64,000 nucleotides of DNA. It comes from Acidobacteriota bacterium. Lineage in GTDB: Bacteria > Acidobacteriota > Holophagae > Acanthopleuribacterales > Acanthopleuribacteraceae. The notes under the pieces were generated by a model. The model had not been told where the DNA came from and did no database searches. It worked only from the letters and a program-made list of their open reading frames with translations. Shown piece by piece: positions 16,793 through 25,801 of the stretch. Each line of letters begins with the position of its first letter. Within the stretch, counting starts at the first letter, position 1. Position numbers and translations under genes: made by a program. Location of the stretch: NCBI GenBank assembly GCA_020439745.1, contig JAGQSC010000029.1:124001-188000 (forward strand). The letters run 5' to 3'.

Positions 16793-17649
16793 GATCGCTT
16801 GACGTATTCCAGGGCATCTTCCGCACAGGCCATGGGATCCGGTCCCACCGTTTTGTAGGTGTGAACTGAATCAGAAGCATAAAACAAATCTAGCTCGAAG
16901 GCCTGGTTTACGGGGTGAATATGTACGCCCAAGGGAAGCTGGCAGCCGCCATCTAATTGGGCGAGCACCCATCGCTCAGCTGTCACACAGCTGGCGGTCA
17001 TGGGGTCGTGAATGGCGCTTAGGTCCAGCATAAAATGGCTGCGGGTTTGGATGGCCAGTGCACCTTGGCCCGGAGCGGGTGTGCACTGGGAGAAGGGTAA
17101 GGCGCACACATGTAAATCACTCAGGTCGATATTGAGGCGGCTAATGCCTGCGGCCGCTAACACGATCGCGTCACATGATCCTTCTTGAAGTTTTCTCAAA
17201 CGCGTGGGAACGTTGCCGCGTATCGGTTCAAAACGGCAGTGCTTTGTGATCTGTTCAAGCGCGCGAATGCGTCGCAGGGAGCTGGTTCCAATCCGTTTCT
17301 TGGTGAGGATAGGTTTTTCTGGCTTCATGGCTTGAGTACTGATCAGCAGGTCCGCCGGATTGGCTCGCCTGGGAATGGCAATCACAGATAAACCGTCAGG
17401 CGAGTCCGTGGGCAAGTCCTTGAGGCTGTGGACCGCTACGTCAATTTCTTCGTTGAGCAGCGCATCTTCCAATTCTTTGGTGAAGAACCCTTTGCCTTCC
17501 ATCTTGTCAAATCGGTCCTGCACCACGTCCCCCTTGGTGGTGATGACTCGGATCTCTACCTCGTGCCCAAGTTGCCGCAGTTCGCCCGCAACCCAATCTG
17601 TCTGCCAACGGGCCAATTGGCTACCGCGGGTGCCTATCCGTATGGTCAC
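16783..17649 (-). CDS. hemC: Porphobilinogen deaminase (hydroxymethylbilane synthase)
   Basis: Joins four porphobilinogen molecules into hydroxymethylbilane. IGTRGSQLARWQT, DVAVHSLKDLPT and LRRIRALEQI are diagnostic, and the dipyrromethane cofactor cysteine is present in LDGGCQLPLG. Length (288 residues) is slightly below the usual 300-310. The start overlaps the hemA stop by four bases. No hemB (porphobilinogen synthase) lies in this operon, so its substrate must come from a gene elsewhere. Confidence 0.96.
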   Translation of the reverse strand: MTIRIGTRGSQLARWQTDWVAGELRQLGHEVEIRVITTKGDVVQDRFDKMEGKGFFTKELEDALLNEEIDVAVHSLKDLPTDSPDGLSVIAIPRRANPADLLISTQAMKPEKPILTKKRIGTSSLRRIRALEQITKHCRFEPIRGNVPTRLRKLQEGSCDAIVLAAAGISRLNIDLSDLHVCALPFSQCTPAPGQGALAIQTRSHFMLDLSAIHDPMTASCVTAERWVLAQLDGGCQLPLGVHIHPVNQAFELDLFYASDSVHTYKTVGPDPMACAEDALEYVKRSCR

Positions 17650-18923
17650 GGGTTGCGACGGTCCGCGTGCCGAAAAAGGGGGGTAGCCGTGGCCAGTTTT
17701 TTCGTGTAGGCGTCAACTGCGTTGATGCCAAACTCGTCGACGACACCCTTGAGTCCCAGGATGGGTACATGTACCAAGCGTTTCACCAAATCTTCGGCCC
17801 ATGCTCGTAACGCCAGTTCATGATCATGTGACACGGGCGTCGGCAGTGCTTTCAATAAGTGGTCAACCGCTTTTGCGCCTGTTGCTCGATAATGCGCTGC
17901 AATTTCCTGATGTATGGCGGCCATGTCAAATTCCTGCCACCGATTGTGCAATTGATCAATACTTTCTTGCAAGATGGGATTTGCTTTGGGAACTTCGCGG
18001 AGGCGGGATTCTCTGTTTTCGGTGAGCGTTCGCTCCATCTCTTCCAAACCCATCAATGTAATGTTTGAGAGCGTTTCCACGCCTTTGGCCACATCTTTTG
18101 GCAGCGCCATATCTAAGATCAACACAGGTCGCTCGCCTGTTTGCTGGTGCACCCATTGTTTTGAGAATATCGGCTCGCTTGCTGCGGTTGCCGTCACCAT
18201 CACGTCAAAAGAGGGCGGTGCCTTGAGGAACTGATCCAACGGTATGTACGTTCCGTGGTATTGGGCTGCAAGATCACGGCGATCACTGCGATTGACAAAG
18301 ACAAAGTCGCAGTCTAACTTGGCAAAGTGCGGCATGATGCTCGCCATGTAATGACCGGCGCCGATAAAAGCGATGGTGCTTCGTCTTTCTTGACTGGCGT
18401 GTTGACGTGCGAATCTGCTGGCCAGAGATGCCATGGAAATCACGTTGCGCGTGATTTCTGTTTCATTGCGAACGCGCTTGGCAGCCCTTAATGCCGCATC
18501 CACCCAGGCCTGTATGTATTTTCCGGCAAAACCTTTGATCTGCGCCTGTTTCGCCTGAATCTTCACTTGCTTCGTGATCTCAGTTTCTCCCAAGACCATG
18601 GATTCAAGCGACGAAGAAACCGACAACAAGTGGCGCGTGGCCTCCATGTCGGCTAATTGAAAGAAATCAGCGCGGTTAAGATTCTGTCCTATGTGGCTCG
18701 CAAGCAAGTCGAGGAACTGATCGACATTCAGAGATTGCTCACCTTCGATGATGTAAAACTCGCGGCGATTGCATGTCTGCAGAAAAAACGCTTCGGTAAA
18801 AGGCTGTTGACTTTTCAGTGCTGCGAGAAACTGGAGCAGGTCGGAAGGCTGTGCAAATTGGACCTGTGCCACCTTGTGAAGTGGCGCCGTTTTAAAGTTT
18901 ATCCCGATGACGAGGTTTCTCAT
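17646..18923 (-). CDS. hemA: Glutamyl-tRNA reductase
   Basis: First committed enzyme of the C5 route to tetrapyrroles; reduces glutamyl-tRNA to glutamate-1-semialdehyde with NADPH. The nucleophile Cys51 is in LQTCNRREFY, followed by SSLESMVLGETEITKQVK and the Rossmann segment IAFIGAGHYMA. At 425 residues it is of standard length. It leads the five-gene haem operon; a hairpin and a 17-bp palindrome lie upstream, marking this as the control point. Confidence 0.96.
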   Translation of the reverse strand: MRNLVIGINFKTAPLHKVAQVQFAQPSDLLQFLAALKSQQPFTEAFFLQTCNRREFYIIEGEQSLNVDQFLDLLASHIGQNLNRADFFQLADMEATRHLLSVSSSLESMVLGETEITKQVKIQAKQAQIKGFAGKYIQAWVDAALRAAKRVRNETEITRNVISMASLASRFARQHASQERRSTIAFIGAGHYMASIMPHFAKLDCDFVFVNRSDRRDLAAQYHGTYIPLDQFLKAPPSFDVMVTATAASEPIFSKQWVHQQTGERPVLILDMALPKDVAKGVETLSNITLMGLEEMERTLTENRESRLREVPKANPILQESIDQLHNRWQEFDMAAIHQEIAAHYRATGAKAVDHLLKALPTPVSHDHELALRAWAEDLVKRLVHVPILGLKGVVDEFGINAVDAYTKKLATATPLFRHADRRNP

Positions 18924-18945
18924 GAATCATCCGCTCGATTTCTAA

Positions 18946-18965
18946 ACCGGACTGTTTCGTCCGGT
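18946..18965 (-). promoter_or_regulatory. Hairpin in the hemA leader
   Basis: ACCGGAC (18946-18952) and GTCCGGT (18959-18965) form a perfect 7-bp stem with a 6-base loop, 23 bases upstream of the hemA ATG. Two direct copies of GGTATAT (18963-18969 and 18979-18985) follow just upstream. The stem could affect translation initiation or be an operator half of a longer control region. Confidence 0.4.
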
Positions 18966-19031
18966 ATATACACTTTAAGGTATATGACAGCTAAATACCA
19001 CCAAAGATTGAAGTTTTTTGAGTGAATTCAA

Positions 19032-19048
19032 TGTGAACGTCGTTCACA
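19032..19048. promoter_or_regulatory. 17-bp palindrome upstream of hemA
   Basis: TGTGAAC-GTC-GTTCACA is perfectly palindromic; a third half-site GTTCACA lies at 19053-19059, partly in the phhB stop codon. It resembles the half-sites of CRP/FNR-type regulators (TGTGA/TCACA) but with a seven-base rather than six-base centre. It is not followed by a T-run on either strand, so an operator for the hem operon is more likely than a phhB terminator. Confidence 0.5.
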
Positions 19049-19054
19049 AAAAGT

Positions 19055-19363
19055 TCACATGGAAGCGCGAGCGCGTTCATCGGCAGCATGTTGGTCGATA
19101 ATGGCTGCCAGTTGAAAGTCTTTTTCAGTGATGCCACCCGCATCGTGGGTTGAAAGCTGAATGTGTACTCGGTTATACACGTTGAACCATTCGGGATGGT
19201 GGTTCATGCGTTCTGCTTCCAACGCAACCCGTGTCATAAATGCAAAGGCCGAGACAAAATCCGGGAACGCCAATCTGCGTTCCAACTTACTGTCGTCGTT
19301 TACCTGCCATTCATGGAGCTGCACAAGTGCTTCATCAATTTGCTTCTGGGTTGCTGGCTTCAT
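19055..19363 (-). CDS. phhB: Pterin-4a-carbinolamine dehydratase
   Basis: A 102-residue protein with the family core [27 protein letters not shown], read here as the His-His-Pro-Glu-Trp motif and the later Thr-His-Asp-Ala-Gly-Gly. It dehydrates 4a-hydroxytetrahydrobiopterin and is also a transcription coactivator (DCoH) in some organisms. The start at 19363 is set by AGGAGGGT just upstream. No phenylalanine hydroxylase gene is nearby. It is divergent from gmhB and lies upstream of hemA on the same strand. Confidence 0.92.
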   Translation of the reverse strand: MKPATQKQIDEALVQLHEWQVNDDSKLERRLAFPDFVSAFAFMTRVALEAERMNHHPEWFNVYNRVHIQLSTHDAGGITEKDFQLAAIIDQHAADERARASM

Positions 19364-19421
19364 ACGACCCTCCTGATGTTCAAGGATACAATAGCTGAAC
19401 GACTCAGGCTGCGGGGTTCTT

Positions 19422-19940
19422 TTGCGAGCAACTGTTTTTCTCGATCGGGATGGCGTCATCAACAGACGTGTGGGTCCGGGATATGTGAATGTGCGGGACG
19501 ATTTTGTCCTGCTGCCTGGCGTTATCCAAGACATGGCATGGATGAGCCAGCGTTTTCGCGTGGTCATTGTCACCAATCAACAGGGCATTGCTTTGGGCCT
19601 GACAGATCCGCAACTGGTTCGAGACCTGCACGCCGAACTGGCAGACCGAGTCAAGCGTGCGGGTGGGCACGAGCTGGAATTTTTCGTCTGCCCACACCAC
19701 CGTGATTCAGGGTGCAGCTGTCGAAAACCCAGAGCTGGGCTGCTAGAGCAAGCTGATCAAATAGAGCCGGTTGATTGGCAATCCAGCTTCTTGGTGGGTG
19801 ACAGTGATCGCGATATTGAGGCTGGGAAACGGAAAGGCGTGACGACCATCAAAATCGGTCCAACGGGTGAAGCCGATCCAGACTATACGGTGGCTTCACT
19901 GCAGGAAGCACGATCACTTATTGAGCGGCTCTCATCGTAA
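19422..19940 (+). CDS. gmhB: D-glycero-D-manno-heptose 1,7-bisphosphate 7-phosphatase-type HAD enzyme
   Basis: A 172-residue HAD phosphatase. The nucleophile motif FLDRDGVIN, the [13 protein letters not shown] zinc-binding loop that marks GmhB and the histidinol-phosphatase branch, and [11 protein letters not shown] are clear. GmhB removes the 7-phosphate during ADP-heptose synthesis for the lipopolysaccharide inner core. Translation seems to start at a TTG (19422) without a strong ribosome binding site. The 3' end overlaps the convergent radical SAM gene by 58 bases. No other heptose genes are in the window. Confidence 0.87.
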   Translation: MRATVFLDRDGVINRRVGPGYVNVRDDFVLLPGVIQDMAWMSQRFRVVIVTNQQGIALGLTDPQLVRDLHAELADRVKRAGGHELEFFVCPHHRDSGCSCRKPRAGLLEQADQIEPVDWQSSFLVGDSDRDIEAGKRKGVTTIKIGPTGEADPDYTVASLQEARSLIERLSS

Positions 19941-21244
19941 GACGCTTGGCGGTGACCCATGGCATTGAAAGCACACATGGAGACCATTTCACCCTTGTAG
20001 GGCACTTTGAAAGCACAAGCGCTTACACGCTCCTGACCTAAGGGTGTTTCAATTTGATCGGCACTCATGAAATCGTGAACCACGATGGCGAACGGAAAGG
20101 CGCGCGTTTGGAAGGGCTTAGACCACGATGAAGCCAAGATTTTACGGACCAGTTTCTTTTGTTGCCATAGTCGTCGGATCCCATAAATCACTGCGTGTAA
20201 CAGGAAAAGGGGGCGGCGAATCATCGCTCCGACTATGCGCGAGGCTGCTATGGGGAAGGGCTGATCGTTGATTACGACACCACGAAATGTCTCAATGGCC
20301 CGGTCGAAGAAGGCGCGGTCCATGGGAAACCCCGAGCGTACGGCTTCCCATTCAAAACGCTCTCTTGTTGTCTTGACCACCATGAATACGGCAATTTTTG
20401 AACAGGCTTTGTGTCCAAACCAAAACGCGTGTGGATCGATGTTGCGGCCAAAATACCGGTTTACCTGTGTCCAGACATCATCAGCCGAGCTACCGCGGTG
20501 TTTGGTACGTCCCACTTCGGCCACGGGTTGAAGGCTCAAAAGGCGAAATGCGGGCGCCTTGTCCAGAAACCAGTCGATGATCTCGGGAAGCTCTGGGGCA
20601 TTTTCAGCAGTGATGGTCAATGAGGAAGCTGCCTTGATACGCCTCCCATTTTCTTTGTGATGGGTGGTCAACAGCTCAGCTATTGCATTGCGGACGTATA
20701 GGAGCTGGCCCTCATTCTGGGGACGTGGTATCCCGCGCCGTCCCCTTTGGTGCGTATCCACGTGAAAGCACACCTTGGTAAGTCCAGCATCTGTGAGATG
20801 CTTCAGGTAACTGGGATCGTCCAGCAAGTTTTGGCCGTGCGTCATCAACATCGGGCTCAAATCCAGCTCGCGGGACTTAGCCACAACCTGAGCTAGTTCG
20901 TTTGCAGGCAAAAGGGTCACTTCTCCTGACGTCAGTTGCACATTGCCGCCGGGCCCCAGATGTTCGCGAATGACACGCAGCTGTTCAAATACCGCATCCA
21001 AGGGCATAGGCTTCATCAAATTTGCCGTTTTTGGCAAATAGCACGCCGTGCATCCAAAGTCGCAACGTTCATGGATGCCATGGGTTGCGGCACATCCCGC
21101 TGAGAAGGTCCCAAGCACTTGGCTGGGCGCTTGTGTGTGGACGGGCAATTGGTTCCAGACCTTATTCACAGCATCTTGGCGACGGCGGTCATAGGGTTGG
21201 ATCAATCCCCGTATGACAGCAATCCACGCTTTAGACCTTGGCAA
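19883..21244 (-). CDS. Radical SAM protein of unknown function
   Basis: A 453-residue protein with the radical SAM cluster motif CDFGCTACYL (CxxxCxxC) at about residues 61-68. It is followed by NVQLTSGEVTLL, in the place of the usual GGEP strand, and KVCFHVDTHQRG. A hydrophobic patch lies near residue 350, and two late cysteines (SACAF, SMCAF) may bind an auxiliary cluster or substrate. The body resembles metabolite- or lipid-modifying radical SAM enzymes, but I cannot assign a substrate. TTG 21244 follows GGGGAT. It overlaps gmhB tail to tail by 58 bases. Confidence 0.8.
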   Translation of the reverse strand: MPRSKAWIAVIRGLIQPYDRRRQDAVNKVWNQLPVHTQAPSQVLGTFSAGCAATHGIHERCDFGCTACYLPKTANLMKPMPLDAVFEQLRVIREHLGPGGNVQLTSGEVTLLPANELAQVVAKSRELDLSPMLMTHGQNLLDDPSYLKHLTDAGLTKVCFHVDTHQRGRRGIPRPQNEGQLLYVRNAIAELLTTHHKENGRRIKAASSLTITAENAPELPEIIDWFLDKAPAFRLLSLQPVAEVGRTKHRGSSADDVWTQVNRYFGRNIDPHAFWFGHKACSKIAVFMVVKTTRERFEWEAVRSGFPMDRAFFDRAIETFRGVVINDQPFPIAASRIVGAMIRRPLFLLHAVIYGIRRLWQQKKLVRKILASSWSKPFQTRAFPFAIVVHDFMSADQIETPLGQERVSACAFKVPYKGEMVSMCAFNAMGHRQASYDESRSISDRASCSEATV

Positions 21245-21310
21245 GATTCATCCCCTTTCGCGTTTCATCGCTGGCATAATGGTCCCCAACCATAACCTCG
21301 GGCGGAAAAT

Positions 21311-22261
21311 ATGGAACTGGCTGTGCTGGATGCGGCCACATTTGGTGATATCGACATAAGTGCATTGGATCAGTTGGGGAATTGTCGCACATATCAACAT
21401 ACGCCCTCTGAGCGTATCTTGGATCATGTGGGATCCGCTGAGATTGTTGTAACGAATAAGGTGCCCTTCAAAGAAGAAACCATGCGAGCTTGTCCGCAGA
21501 TCCGCATGATCTGTGTGGCAGCTACAGGTACCAACAATATCGATCTCGATCACGCACGAAGATCGAAGATCAGTGTGTGTAACGTCCCGGATTATGCTAC
21601 CAAAAGTGCCGTCAGCCATACCTTGGCGCTTTATTTTCAATTGGCCCATCACATGAACTATTTGAACGATTATTGCCGCAGCGGGTCTTGGACCCGCAGC
21701 AACATCTTCACGCATCTGGATCGGCCGTTTCGAAGCATTCATACAGTTACGTGGGGCGTGGTAGGCATGGGCGCAATCGGTCGTGCGGTGGCGGATGCGG
21801 TGTCTGGATTAGGTGCAAAAGTGGTGTACCACTCCACCAGCGGCGCCAATCTACAGCAGCCCTACGAACAGTTGTCACTTGACGCACTGGTTCAATGTGT
21901 GGATGTCATTTCGCTCCACGCTGCGCTCAATTCTCGGACGAGATCATTGTTCAATGGCAAAGTGCTCGCCAGAATGAAGCCAAATGCACTACTGATCAAT
22001 GTGGCCCGAGGAGGCCTGGTGAACTCCCAGGATTTGGCCCATGTTCTTCTCGAAGGGCGAATTGGCGGGGCTGGGATTGATGTGCTGCCTGAAGAGCCAC
22101 CTCCAGCCGATGAACCGCTGTTGCGAGTCAACAATCAGCGACTTGTGATGACGCCTCATGTGGCAGGACTAAGCGTTGATGCACGAGAGGCATTGGTGCG
22201 TGAAGTGGTGGCGAACGTTCAAGCATTTCAGGCTGGCTCTATTCGGAACAGCGTGTTGTGA
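21311..22261 (+). CDS. D-2-hydroxyacid dehydrogenase, hydroxypyruvate/glycerate type
   Basis: NAD(P)-dependent dehydrogenase of the D-isomer-specific family, 316 residues. The Rossmann motif WGVVGMGAIGRAVAD, INVARGGLVN with the substrate arginine, LPEEPPPADEPLL with the glutamate, and TPHVAGLS with the catalytic histidine are all in order. The pattern is closest to glycerate dehydrogenase (HprA), though substrate cannot be fixed. A CATAAT at 21275-21280 may be its -10. The stop overlaps the start of the multihaem cytochrome gene (GTGA), indicating translational coupling. Confidence 0.87.
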   Translation: MELAVLDAATFGDIDISALDQLGNCRTYQHTPSERILDHVGSAEIVVTNKVPFKEETMRACPQIRMICVAATGTNNIDLDHARRSKISVCNVPDYATKSAVSHTLALYFQLAHHMNYLNDYCRSGSWTRSNIFTHLDRPFRSIHTVTWGVVGMGAIGRAVADAVSGLGAKVVYHSTSGANLQQPYEQLSLDALVQCVDVISLHAALNSRTRSLFNGKVLARMKPNALLINVARGGLVNSQDLAHVLLEGRIGGAGIDVLPEEPPPADEPLLRVNNQRLVMTPHVAGLSVDAREALVREVVANVQAFQAGSIRNSVL

Positions 22262-24114
22262 TTTTTTCGCTGCTTGTCCTGCTGGTCGGCAATCAAGAAT
22301 CCGACATCCTGGCGCGCATGAACACCCGTGCCACGGAAGGTGCGACCGCAGGGTACCTGCCTGACAGCCTGTGTGGCACATGCCATCGAGACCTTTTTGA
22401 GTCCTATCAAATGGTAGGTATGTCGCAGTCCTTTCATGCTGCGTCAGATGCTCCGAGAATAGAGACATTAGGTCCTTCGTTTGAGCATGAAGGTCGGATC
22501 TACCGCATTCAATCTCAGCAAGATAAGCTGCTTTTCACGCGCCATCAGAACGACTTCGAGGGCAAGCCAATCAATCAATTCCAAATGGAAATCGATTGGG
22601 TACTGGGTTCGGGTAATCGTGCGCGGAGCTATTTGTATCAAACTGATTGGGGAGAACTATACGAGCTGCCGCTGGGCTGGTATAGCGAAACGCAGCAGTG
22701 GGCCATGTCGCCCGGTTTCGATCACGATACCCATCCGGGCATCAGCCGTCGTGTGACGCGAGCGTGCCTCTTTTGCCACAACGCGTATCCAGATGTTGAG
22801 ATGGGGAGTGACCACCCATTGGCGCCGGATAGGTTTCCGTCCCAACTGCCCCACGGTACGGGTTGTCAACGATGCCATGGACCGGGCGCCGATCACGTTC
22901 GCAGCGTCTTAAATGCGCGGCCCACTGAAGAAATACGCAGTAAGATCGTCAATCCGGCGCGGCTCCCGCCAACAGAAAGGGACAGCGTATGTTTCCAATG
23001 CCACATGTTACCGAGCATCTCGGTTGTGGGCCCACGTAGGTTTGATCGCAATGACTATTCGTTTCGGCCCGGTGAGTCTTTGTCAGACTACCGTGTGCAC
23101 GTGGAAGTAGACAATGACGATTTTGAAATCAATCACCATGGCTATCGTTTGTGGCAGAGCCAGTGCTACCAGCAAAGTGGCGGCACACTGACCTGTATTT
23201 CATGCCATAACCCGCATCAAAAACAGAAAGGACCCAGTTTCAGAGCCCAGGTTGCGGAGAAGTGCCTGAGCTGCCATTCGCTGGCACCTGAGCACCCCCT
23301 AAGTGACTGTGTAACGTGCCACATGCCTACGCGCCGGACGGCCGATGTGGTGCTGGCAACGATGACAGATCACCGAATCGCAAAAGGACCCTTTGATACC
23401 CAAGCCCTACTGGCCGCACGTAATCCGCGATCCGTGACGATACACGACACCAACATTTGGCCATTTGCTGATGGGCCCAGAGGATTGAATGCGGAACGGT
23501 ATCGTTTTGTCGCTTTGGCGCGCGCACAATCATCTAGCGCCGTTGTGTCTGCGTTGGCAGATGTACTTCAAATCACGGAAACCAAAGACGATGTGCCTCT
23601 ATTCGAGTTGGCCAAAGGCTACTTAAACACGCGCCAATTTAGTTCGGCCTTAGACCAGCTTGATCGCCTGAAGGCAATCGAAAGTCCCGCCGTGATCAAT
23701 GCCCGCGGCGTGGCTCTGTTTGGATTGGGTCGCATGGACGATGCCAAAAAAGTGTTTGAAGAATCGCTTGCACAGGGTCCAAACCCCGACGCCTTGTTCA
23801 ACCTGGGTCTCGTGTTGTGGCAACAAGGCGCACGAGGGCCTGCTCTTGAAAGCGTGAGCGAGGCCATAGTTCTAAGATCTAACCAGGGGCGAATGTGGTT
23901 GATGCGCGCTCGGATGCAACGGACATTGGGTCGACTTGAAGCGTGTCGCGATGACTTGATCCAAGCGCTTGCGCTGGATCCCGATCTGGCTGACGCCTAC
24001 GCAATGCTGGTGCCGCTTTTCGTGGAACTCGATCAAACCGACCAAGCCAAGCGCTATCGGGAGATTGGCTTGCGAAACCTGCCCGATCATCCACTACTCA
24101 CCAAATTGAAATAG
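22258..24114 (+). CDS. Seven-haem c-type cytochrome with C-terminal TPR domain
   Basis: A 618-residue exported protein. After a short signal segment, seven CXXCH haem sites are visible: CGTCH, CLFCH, CQRCH, CFQCH, CISCH, CLSCH and CVTCH, spread over roughly residues 39-345. The closely spaced last three and the LTCISCHNPHQ context resemble cytochrome c554/NrfB-type multihaem proteins. From about residue 430 to the end, tetratricopeptide repeats follow (ALFGLGRMDDAKKVFEESLA and similar). It probably transfers electrons in the periplasm within a TPR-mediated complex. The GTG start overlaps the upstream dehydrogenase stop by four bases. Two hairpins lie downstream. Confidence 0.88.
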   Translation: MIFSLLVLLVGNQESDILARMNTRATEGATAGYLPDSLCGTCHRDLFESYQMVGMSQSFHAASDAPRIETLGPSFEHEGRIYRIQSQQDKLLFTRHQNDFEGKPINQFQMEIDWVLGSGNRARSYLYQTDWGELYELPLGWYSETQQWAMSPGFDHDTHPGISRRVTRACLFCHNAYPDVEMGSDHPLAPDRFPSQLPHGTGCQRCHGPGADHVRSVLNARPTEEIRSKIVNPARLPPTERDSVCFQCHMLPSISVVGPRRFDRNDYSFRPGESLSDYRVHVEVDNDDFEINHHGYRLWQSQCYQQSGGTLTCISCHNPHQKQKGPSFRAQVAEKCLSCHSLAPEHPLSDCVTCHMPTRRTADVVLATMTDHRIAKGPFDTQALLAARNPRSVTIHDTNIWPFADGPRGLNAERYRFVALARAQSSSAVVSALADVLQITETKDDVPLFELAKGYLNTRQFSSALDQLDRLKAIESPAVINARGVALFGLGRMDDAKKVFEESLAQGPNPDALFNLGLVLWQQGARGPALESVSEAIVLRSNQGRMWLMRARMQRTLGRLEACRDDLIQALALDPDLADAYAMLVPLFVELDQTDQAKRYREIGLRNLPDHPLLTKLK

Positions 24115-24118
24115 ACGG

Positions 24119-24138
24119 GCGCCCAGGTTTATGGGTGC
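24119..24138 (+). terminator. Possible hairpin after the cytochrome gene
   Basis: GCGCCCA (24119-24125) pairs with TGGGTGC (24132-24138) with one G-U pair and a six-base loop, five bases after the stop codon. No T-run follows, so as an intrinsic terminator it is weak; it may protect the 3' end. Confidence 0.3.
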
Positions 24139-24149
24139 TATCGACGTGT

Positions 24150-24177
24150 ATTTGAATGGACGAACAGTCATTCAAAT
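24150..24177. promoter_or_regulatory. Perfect 9-bp inverted repeat upstream of the LRR gene
   Basis: ATTTGAATG (24150-24158) and CATTCAAAT (24169-24177) flank a ten-base spacer in the 200-base gap between the cytochrome and LRR genes. It could be an operator for the LRR gene or a second downstream hairpin. The remainder of the gap is A/T rich and holds no other element I recognise. Confidence 0.4.
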
Positions 24178-24314
24178 AGCTGATAATAAAAAATATGTGT
24201 CCATTTCAGAAAAATAGGAGAAAAAACTCAGATCAACCTCAGGTGTTTTTTTGCTCTGACCGCTAGGATGCCATCGAGCCGAGAAGGGCTTAGTGCATAC
24301 AGAGGTGGTTGCGA

Positions 24315-25718
24315 ATGAATTTCATAGGTTTGTGTCTGATTGGGATAACGAGTTTTGTGCTGGCTGGAAATATCTCCATCCCAGACCCGCAACTGAAGGC
24401 CTATCTGGTGTCTCAATATGACACGAATATGGATGGCGAGATCAGTACCGCAGAAGCTGCAAGTGTGACGGGTAATTTGAGCCTGGCCAATCGAGGGATT
24501 TCTGACTTGACCGGGGTCGAACATTTCACTCAAATTTCCCGGCTTTATTGTAACCAGAATCAACTGACGCAGTTGCCTGACTTGTCCAATCTTGATTTGT
24601 TGGAGCGTCTTTATTGCTACAGCAATCAAATTACGTCTCTGCCAAACCTGTCCGGTTGCGCTAGTTTGATTTTACTCTCTGCGTCGAATAACCCTTTCGC
24701 TACCCTGCCCGCATTGCCCCCTACAATCCAATCGATTTGGTGTACCAACAGTCAGATCCAAACGCTCCCCTCTCTGGCTGGATACACGCAGTTGACGAGC
24801 CTCTACTGCTACCAAACCCCGCTCACGAGCCTTAGCGCTTTACCAAATTCGCTGGTTTCTTTGGACTGTCATAACGCTCAATTGACTTTTCTGCCCGACC
24901 TCTCCAACTTAACCCAACTCACGCAACTAGATATTCGCGGGAATCAACTTTCATCGATTCCGGGTATTCAGAACCTGACCCAACTACAGTACTTGAATAT
25001 GTCGCGCAATCAGTTCACTAACCTCCCAAACGTGAGTGGTCTTTCCCAACTCTGGGACATCAGTTGTGCTCACAACCAAATCACTGGCGGGTACGTGCTT
25101 TCCGGCATGACGGGATTAAGACAACTGGATCTTTCATACAATCTGATGACCCAGTTCAGCTTGAACCTGCCCGCTATGGAATCGTTGGATCTAAGTGGCA
25201 ACCTGTTGACAGCCATGCCCAATATGAACCTTCTTCCTTCCATAGAAGGACTGTATTTGGATGACAACCTAATCGAAAGCGTGCCAGTGCTTCCGATGCT
25301 TTCAGAACTGTATTACCTGGGCCTGAACCACAATCGCATTAGTGTATTTGGCGATCAATCGCACTTACCTGCGTTAGAGGAGATCGCATTGAGCCATAAC
25401 CGCTTGACCGTTGCACCCGATGTGACCACCTATCCATTACTTAGCGTACTGGACCTGAGCAATAACTTACTGGTGGATGTCCCACAACCATCAACGAACC
25501 TGTCAACGATTTATCTGGAACGCAACTACCTATCTGAGAGCCACTGTATGGCGCTCCAAGACTTGGATACGGCGGGCATTGAGGTACATTACCAGCCCCA
25601 GGGCAACCTCTATGACTTGTACGATCAACTGGCGTGGTGGCCGGCTCCTGGCCTACTTCAACAGTGGGTGGAGGATTGCAATAACGGCGACATGTACTAC
25701 GACTTGCAGTGCGAGTAA
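24315..25718 (+). CDS. Secreted leucine-rich-repeat protein with EF-hand loop
   Basis: A 467-residue protein with a signal peptide (to about residue 18), one perfect EF-hand loop DTNMDGEISTAE (residues 36-47), and then about sixteen leucine-rich repeats of 20-23 residues, such as LTQLPDLSNLDLLERLYCYS and LRQLDLSYNLMTQF. The C-terminus is acidic and has paired cysteines. The fold resembles internalin-type or bacterial secreted LRR proteins used in protein binding at the cell surface or outside the cell. ATG 24315 follows GAGGTGG. No partner is evident from its neighbours. Confidence 0.82.
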   Translation: MNFIGLCLIGITSFVLAGNISIPDPQLKAYLVSQYDTNMDGEISTAEAASVTGNLSLANRGISDLTGVEHFTQISRLYCNQNQLTQLPDLSNLDLLERLYCYSNQITSLPNLSGCASLILLSASNNPFATLPALPPTIQSIWCTNSQIQTLPSLAGYTQLTSLYCYQTPLTSLSALPNSLVSLDCHNAQLTFLPDLSNLTQLTQLDIRGNQLSSIPGIQNLTQLQYLNMSRNQFTNLPNVSGLSQLWDISCAHNQITGGYVLSGMTGLRQLDLSYNLMTQFSLNLPAMESLDLSGNLLTAMPNMNLLPSIEGLYLDDNLIESVPVLPMLSELYYLGLNHNRISVFGDQSHLPALEEIALSHNRLTVAPDVTTYPLLSVLDLSNNLLVDVPQPSTNLSTIYLERNYLSESHCMALQDLDTAGIEVHYQPQGNLYDLYDQLAWWPAPGLLQQWVEDCNNGDMYYDLQCE

Positions 25719-25801
25719 CCTTCTTGGGGAGCCCTGTTGACCCGCTGGCTTTTTGTGTGTCAATCTCGGAGTGCGTCGCACAGCTTAACGAGGAGTGACC
25801 C

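Noticed and set aside
18963-18985. GGTATAT direct repeats as twin -10 boxes of hemA
   Set aside because: No -35 at proper spacing for either; kept only as part of the hemA control region.
19032-19048. Classic CRP site
   Set aside because: The centre is seven bases, not six, and the arms continue as TGTGAAC; called only as an unassigned palindrome.
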